Shown: positions 24,764 to 28,650 of the stretch, piece by piece
How the letters are laid out: every line of letters begins with the position of its first letter
Numbering within the stretch: position 1 is the stretch's first letter
Assembly: GCA_041753515.1 (NCBI GenBank)
Contig: JBGSUE010000012.1
Span: forward strand, 1-28,650
DNA from: JBGSUE01 sp041753515
GTDB lineage: Bacteria > Patescibacteriota > Microgenomatia > UBA10105 > UBA927
Direction: 5' to 3'
Length of the DNA stretch: 28,650 bases
The notes under the pieces: model-generated
Database searches by the model: none
The model's input: the letters and a program-made list of their open reading frames with translations, nothing else
What the model was told of the DNA's origin: nothing
Made by a program: the position numbers and the translations under genes

Positions 24764-25510
24764 TCAGGAATATAATTTCCTCAGAGAATTGATACGTATC
24801 ATTATAATATCATGAATCCCCTGGAGTGAATCTTTGAGCGGATTGACCCGTCGTGTTTCCACATAATGCCATTCCACCGGCACTTCCTTGATTTTATATC
24901 CGAATTTTTTTGAAACAAATAATGTTTCGATATCAAAACCCGCGGTTACCTTCGCCCCTGATACGATTTTACCCTTTTTGTAGAGAAGCAGTCTTGAAAA
25001 AATATTCTCCGTAATTTCTCTTTTAAATGCTTTAAAACCGCATTGTGTATCGCTGATATCACCTAAACCTAACACATACGAACGAAGAATAATAAATCCT
25101 TTTGCCATAATTCTTCGTATAATCGGTGCCCCCTCCCTTGTGCTATTGCGTGAACCGATAACGATATCAAACCCGCGTTCAAACCATGGAAGAATCTTCT
25201 CCAATTGATCTATTGGCGTAGCCTGATCGAGATCTGAAAATACAATAATTGAATGTTTTGCATGTTGCATCCCAGATATCACTGTCGCTGCTTTTCCCTG
25301 ATGGGGATTGATAATAAGCCTGATTCGTTTATCTGATCGGGACACTTCATCAAGTAAATATCTTGTTTTATCCGTTGAACCGTCGTCCACGATAATCAGC
25401 TCCCAGTCATATATCTGCTTCTCAAGATAAAAAAGCACCTTATCGATGGCGCCAAGCCTGATGTTCGTCTCCTCGTTATATGCCGGAATGACAATTGAAA
25501 CTGAGTGCAT
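24764..25510 (-). CDS. Polyprenyl-phosphate sugar synthase, ALG5/DPG-like GT2
   Basis: Family-2 enzyme of 248 residues that should make a polyprenyl-phosphate hexose. Motifs run VSIVIPAYNEE (4-14), IIVDDGSTDKT (39-49), GKAATVISGM (72-81), the DXD-type metal site FSDLDQATP (91-99), DTQCGFKAF (154-162) and a late FDIETLFVSKKFGYKIKEV (about 192-210), then VPVEW. This is the full motif series of the dolichyl-phosphate glucosyltransferase group. It has no membrane helices of its own, so it should act as a peripheral protein that hands the charged lipid to a flippase. It is separated by only 5 and 15 bases from a GT39 gene and a GT-C gene. These are natural users of its product. Glucose or mannose cannot be told apart from the sequence alone. 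Confidence 0.87.
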   Translation of the reverse strand: MHSVSIVIPAYNEETNIRLGAIDKVLFYLEKQIYDWELIIVDDGSTDKTRYLLDEVSRSDKRIRLIINPHQGKAATVISGMQHAKHSIIVFSDLDQATPIDQLEKILPWFERGFDIVIGSRNSTREGAPIIRRIMAKGFIILRSYVLGLGDISDTQCGFKAFKREITENIFSRLLLYKKGKIVSGAKVTAGFDIETLFVSKKFGYKIKEVPVEWHYVETRRVNPLKDSLQGIHDIIMIRINSLRKLYS

Positions 25511-25515
25511 AGGTA

Positions 25516-27063
25516 TTATGAATCAGTGTAATGCACCATACGGTGTACATCTACAAACGGTATATACCACTGACCGGCAATTTCCGCCCGCCCAAATCCC
25601 GCGATCTCCCACAACGGATGTCCTAAAGGCTTGCAATCCGGTATTTCACAAAGCACCATAAGCTGATCGGTAACAGTTTTCCTTTCCGGATCATTCTGAA
25701 TATTTTCTATAACAACAGGCGGATTGCCCCAAATTTCGAAAAAATACCTGTAGGAATGGTCAGTGTTCTGTCCGGCTAAAAGGGCAAAATTAAACGGTTG
25801 CCCCCCTGTTTTATCCAGAACAAAACGACTGATGGTTTTTACCTGACGAAGCTGATTATTCGGTTCATAGACAAATGGCCTGTATACCCAATTCACCCAA
25901 ACAACAACGCTCGTCAACAATACCGCTCCCACATATCCTGCCGGTTTTTTCGCTAATACCGACACATAATATCCGATAAGTATTGCCGGAACTGGAAACA
26001 GGATGCCAAGATAATAATCATAAATATCTTTCCTATAAAAACCGAAAAGCATAACGACAACGGCAAGCCACAGGGAAATAAAAACAGCACCGATGCGTTC
26101 CTGAGAGTCCTCTCTCATGAACAAAACATTTTTTACGTAGTGCCAAAGTGTATACACAATAAATACGACCGTCCCCACAGCAGCAAACACACCTGCGTTG
26201 GTCCATAACAACCGGTACAGAGGTGCGATATCATCAAGAACATATCTTTCCGGCAAAGCAAAAACAAGTCTTCCAAACAAACGGTACATAATATCTGATG
26301 TCGATGCTATAAAATGTCCAAGATCAAACCCGGTTTCTTTTCCTGACAGTAAAAATTGAATAATCGATCGTGTATTCACAAAACCATGCCGTATTTCGAA
26401 TAACAGATACAGACTGTCACCGATCAAAAAACCGCCTAATACAGACAAAAAATACTGCCTGAATCTTCTGAAATGATTCGACACTATTCCTATCCATAGT
26501 GTGGAAAAAATAACCAAAAACAAAAACAGATAATGGAGCTGAAGACCGATTCCTAAAATAATTCCGGCAAAAAACACATACTTTCTCCTGCCTGTTGCAT
26601 AAAAATACAGCAGATTCATCGCCAACAACAATGAAAAGAACGGAACAATGTTCGGATTCCAGCTTGAACGAGAGTATGCAATGACGACCGGAGAAACAGC
26701 ATAGAATATTGCGGCAACATAACCGGCAAGCATACCAAATAATCCAAAAGTCAACCGGTACACAAGGTATACAGTCGCAATCCCAAACAGCGCAACCATG
26801 ATGGCAGGACCCACAGGGTCAAGTTGCCATGCCCACAAAAAAGGTATCATAAAATAATAATAAACGGGACCAAGAAAAAATCCGCCAACCGATGCGGTAG
26901 GTCCCAACAATGTAAATTTATGATCAACAATCATCCGTTTCACGACAAGTACATCCCGGCCTTCATCACCTAAAAATGTCATATATTCCGAGATCCTGTA
27001 GAGCCGTAAATATGCGGCAATGGAAAGAATAATAATTAAAAACAGGACATGCACCTTATGCAT
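25516..27063 (-). CDS. GT39/ArnT-like GT-C glycosyltransferase
   Basis: Polytopic protein of 515 residues. Helix 1 is followed by the acidic loop FLGDEGRDVLVVKRM with D33-E34 as catalytic candidates, then LLGPTASVGGFFLGPVYYY. I know this first-loop form from many GT39 proteins of CPR genomes. SRSSWNPNIVPFFSLL lies in a later loop, and about ten helices follow before a soluble C-terminal tail of roughly 110 residues. It should transfer a sugar from a polyprenyl-phosphate carrier on the outer face. It is 13 bases downstream of the DPM1-GtrA fusion gene and 5 bases upstream of a sugar synthase gene, so donor supply and use are encoded side by side. No Shine-Dalgarno is seen. The acceptor, protein or glycan, is unknown. 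Confidence 0.84.
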   Translation of the reverse strand: MHKVHVLFLIIILSIAAYLRLYRISEYMTFLGDEGRDVLVVKRMIVDHKFTLLGPTASVGGFFLGPVYYYFMIPFLWAWQLDPVGPAIMVALFGIATVYLVYRLTFGLFGMLAGYVAAIFYAVSPVVIAYSRSSWNPNIVPFFSLLLAMNLLYFYATGRRKYVFFAGIILGIGLQLHYLFLFLVIFSTLWIGIVSNHFRRFRQYFLSVLGGFLIGDSLYLLFEIRHGFVNTRSIIQFLLSGKETGFDLGHFIASTSDIMYRLFGRLVFALPERYVLDDIAPLYRLLWTNAGVFAAVGTVVFIVYTLWHYVKNVLFMREDSQERIGAVFISLWLAVVVMLFGFYRKDIYDYYLGILFPVPAILIGYYVSVLAKKPAGYVGAVLLTSVVVWVNWVYRPFVYEPNNQLRQVKTISRFVLDKTGGQPFNFALLAGQNTDHSYRYFFEIWGNPPVVIENIQNDPERKTVTDQLMVLCEIPDCKPLGHPLWEIAGFGRAEIAGQWYIPFVDVHRMVHYTDS

Positions 27064-27076
27064 AAAAATGGTAGCT

Positions 27077-28180
27077 TTATATCCTTCTCCAGATCACCCT
27101 GGAATACATCATATAATTCCAAAACATACCGATTCCAACGCCGATTAAATACCACCACCTGTAGGTCGATACCCCAAAAAACATCGTACCAACAAATATC
27201 GTGCCCCCCTGAATGATGATTGCACCGATAGATGATAGGTTGAATTGAAAAAATTTACTCACTTTCCTTAGACCCGTCGCTTTTCGTGATTTAAATGTCC
27301 ATGCATTGTTAAGAAGGAAATTTGAAATAATTGCACATTCTGCACCGATAATGCCGCCAAACCACGGTGCGAGTCCGATGATCACAAATATTTCAAGAAG
27401 AACCGTATTGATGATAAACCCAACCGTACCTACGACGAGAAATTTCCCGAACGGGCCATGCCTGATACGTTTCCACCGTTCCCGTACGATAAATTCGAAT
27501 ATTGAAAAGATGTACTCCCCGACCATGATCTTTGATTTTCCATATCTCCGATCAGTAAAACTGATTGGAACTTCCGATATTGACGCACCGGTAAGAAATG
27601 ATTTGTACAGAAATGCGATCTGAAAAATATATCCGTTATACCGGCGCACACTTCCGGAAATCTTTTGTGCATACACGGCCTTATATGCCCGAAATCCGCC
27701 CGTCCAGTCGTGAATGCGCAAAATCCCCAAACCGAACCGAACAATTGCATTGCCGATGCGGGAATAAATCTTTCGGTGCAATCCCCAATTTTCCGGTATT
27801 GATCCGCCGGGAATGTAACGGGATCCAACCACAAAATCATATCCTTTTTCAAATTTTGACAGGAACTCAGGAATTGCCACCGGATCATGCGATAAATCAG
27901 CATCCATCTGGACAATAACATCAGCATGCAGCGTTTCAACTGCATAATCCATACCACGAAGAAGTGCCTTCCCTAATCCTTCTTTTTTCCCGGTAATGCA
28001 ATAAACGCGGCTATTTTGTTTCTGGTATTTTTTTACTTCCTCATATGTTCCATCCGGAGAATTATCATCAATAACCAAAAACAACGCGTTGTATTTTTTT
28101 AATACATCATCTAACGCGTCCAGAAGCAGCGTGATGCTCTCACGTTCATTGTACGTGGGCAACAGACAGACAATCTTCAT
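27077..28180 (-). CDS. Polyprenyl-phosphate mannose synthase fused to a GtrA flippase domain
   Basis: Two-domain protein of 367 residues. Residues 1 to about 240 form a DPM1-like GT2 domain with LLPTYNERE (6-14), VIDDNSPDGT (36-45), QMDADLSHDP (91-100), VVGSRY and GGFRAYK. The domain should make a polyprenyl-phosphate mannose or similar sugar on the inner face. Residues about 245-366 form a four-helix GtrA domain, beginning FGKFLVVGTVGFIINT and with the NNAWTFKS segment (281-288). GtrA proteins are thought to flip lipid-phosphate sugars to the outer face. Synthase and flippase are therefore in one chain. It is the only GtrA domain in the window, while three synthases are present. It follows gmd by 12 bases. 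Such fusions are known in CPR bacteria and archaea. Confidence 0.9.
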   Translation of the reverse strand: MKIVCLLPTYNERESITLLLDALDDVLKKYNALFLVIDDNSPDGTYEEVKKYQKQNSRVYCITGKKEGLGKALLRGMDYAVETLHADVIVQMDADLSHDPVAIPEFLSKFEKGYDFVVGSRYIPGGSIPENWGLHRKIYSRIGNAIVRFGLGILRIHDWTGGFRAYKAVYAQKISGSVRRYNGYIFQIAFLYKSFLTGASISEVPISFTDRRYGKSKIMVGEYIFSIFEFIVRERWKRIRHGPFGKFLVVGTVGFIINTVLLEIFVIIGLAPWFGGIIGAECAIISNFLLNNAWTFKSRKATGLRKVSKFFQFNLSSIGAIIIQGGTIFVGTMFFGVSTYRWWYLIGVGIGMFWNYMMYSRVIWRRI

Positions 28181-28192
28181 ACAATATGATTA

Positions 28193-28650
28193 TTACACCT
28201 TACCGCGCCAATAATTAAGAAGGTCCTCCATCGTTTTTTCGAACGGAATCTCGGCACTCCACCCTGTCTTTTTCACAAATTTCGTGTTGTCCCCGATAAG
28301 GATCGGTACATCGCTCGGCCTCATTCGGGCTGGGTCCTCTTCGATTTTCGGTTTTACTTTGGAAAAGTTTATCAACATTGTCAACATGTCTTTGATATAG
28401 ATTGCCTTTCCTGTACAAATGTTATACACATCTCCGGGATCACACATCTCAACTGCCATCAGGTAAGCGCGCACCATATCCCGTACATCCGTATAATCAC
28501 GTTGGGCTTCAAGATTTCCGACTTTAATGACCGGCTCCTGCAATCCTTTTTCTATACGGGCAATCTGCTTTGCAAACGTAGATTCCGCGAATGTATCACC
28601 CCTTCTGGGTCCGGTATGATTAAACCCCCGCGTCCGTACAACCTTCACTT
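28193..28650 (-). CDS. gmd: GDP-mannose 4,6-dehydratase, C-terminal part (cut by window edge)
   Basis: C-terminal half of an extended short-chain dehydrogenase; about 152 residues are visible of a usual 320-350. The sequence RTRGFNHTGPRRGDTFAES, then FAKQIARIEKGL, VGNLEAQRDYTDVRDMV, GDVYNICTGKA and RPSDVP near the end are the standard landmarks of GDP-mannose 4,6-dehydratase. This enzyme converts GDP-mannose to GDP-4-keto-6-deoxy-mannose, on the way to GDP-fucose, GDP-rhamnose and related sugars. The Rossmann and catalytic YXXXK parts are outside the window, to the right. The first visible codon is not a start. It is followed after 12 bases by the DPM1-GtrA gene, so it belongs to the same operon. 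It is the only nucleotide-sugar gene visible, and suggests GDP-linked 6-deoxyhexose in the product. Confidence 0.88.
   Translation of the reverse strand, partial: VKVVRTRGFNHTGPRRGDTFAESTFAKQIARIEKGLQEPVIKVGNLEAQRDYTDVRDMVRAYLMAVEMCDPGDVYNICTGKAIYIKDMLTMLINFSKVKPKIEEDPARMRPSDVPILIGDNTKFVKKTGWSAEIPFEKTMEDLLNYWRGKV

Noticed and set aside
27430..27957. 175-residue frame on the minus strand
   Set aside because: Out of frame inside the DPM1-GtrA gene, whose catalytic motifs are intact.
5..28650. tRNA, rRNA or riboswitch
   Set aside because: The gaps are all shorter than 150 bases and none shows a cloverleaf or a known aptamer pattern.
5..28650. Recoded stop codon (UGA as Gly, as in some CPR groups)
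   Set aside because: All genes read through full length with standard stops, and TGA is used as a natural stop, for example at 5400-5402 and at 15906-15908 on the minus strand.

Overview
The window is about 40% GC by eye. It carries 22 tightly packed protein genes and no RNA genes, CRISPR array or insertion sequence that I can see. Twenty of the 22 genes belong to envelope-glycan families. One more (gmd, cut by the right edge) makes a nucleotide sugar, and one is a beta-hydroxyacid dehydrogenase. Standard stop codons fit every gene. The density, the many GT39 proteins with a DE motif after the first membrane helix, and the repeat types in the gaps suggest a Patescibacteria/CPR genome, perhaps Microgenomates-like. 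That placement is inference from gene style, not from a marker gene.

Layout. (1) 5-5402, plus strand: a YfhO-family membrane protein, a gap with an inverted REP-like repeat, then two tandem GT39 paralogues. (2) 5380-7934, minus strand: a GT-C protein and a GT2 transferase, convergent with block 1 and overlapping it by 23 bases. (3) 7935-8059: a second pair of the same REP-like repeat, so the two pairs bracket the four genes 2177-7934. (4) 8060-12026, minus: beta-hydroxyacid dehydrogenase, a second YfhO protein, an ALG11-like GT4 transferase. (5) 12027-12175: a 24-bp perfect palindrome, a hairpin and a possible promoter. (6) 12176-28650, minus: one continuous run of 14 genes with gaps of at most 15 bases and many overlaps. 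In transcription order: gmd, a DPM1-GtrA fusion, GT39, a polyprenyl-P-sugar synthase, a GT-C protein, GT39, two PF10131-like membrane proteins, a second polyprenyl-P-sugar synthase, a Wzx-like flippase, a WaaE-like, a rhamnosyltransferase-like and another WaaE-like GT2, and a third YfhO protein.

How they may work together. Cytoplasmic GT2/GT4 enzymes would build a lipid-linked glycan that the Wzx-like protein exports. Three polyprenyl-phosphate-sugar synthases would charge a lipid carrier with single sugars. The GtrA domain would flip at least one of these. Up to eleven multi-pass GT-C or GT-C-like proteins would then use them to decorate glycan or protein outside the membrane. This is an enlarged version of the GT2 / GtrA / YfhO three-part logic known from lipoteichoic acid glycosylation in Bacillus. 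No initiating phosphoglycosyltransferase, recognisable Wzy polymerase or oligosaccharyltransferase is seen, so the acceptor is unknown.

Four start sites follow family alignment or translational overlap. Three minus-strand starts were moved inward from the longest reading frame (14284, 15909, 18979), and the start at 5 was supported by alignment of the three YfhO proteins. No gap exceeds 150 bases.
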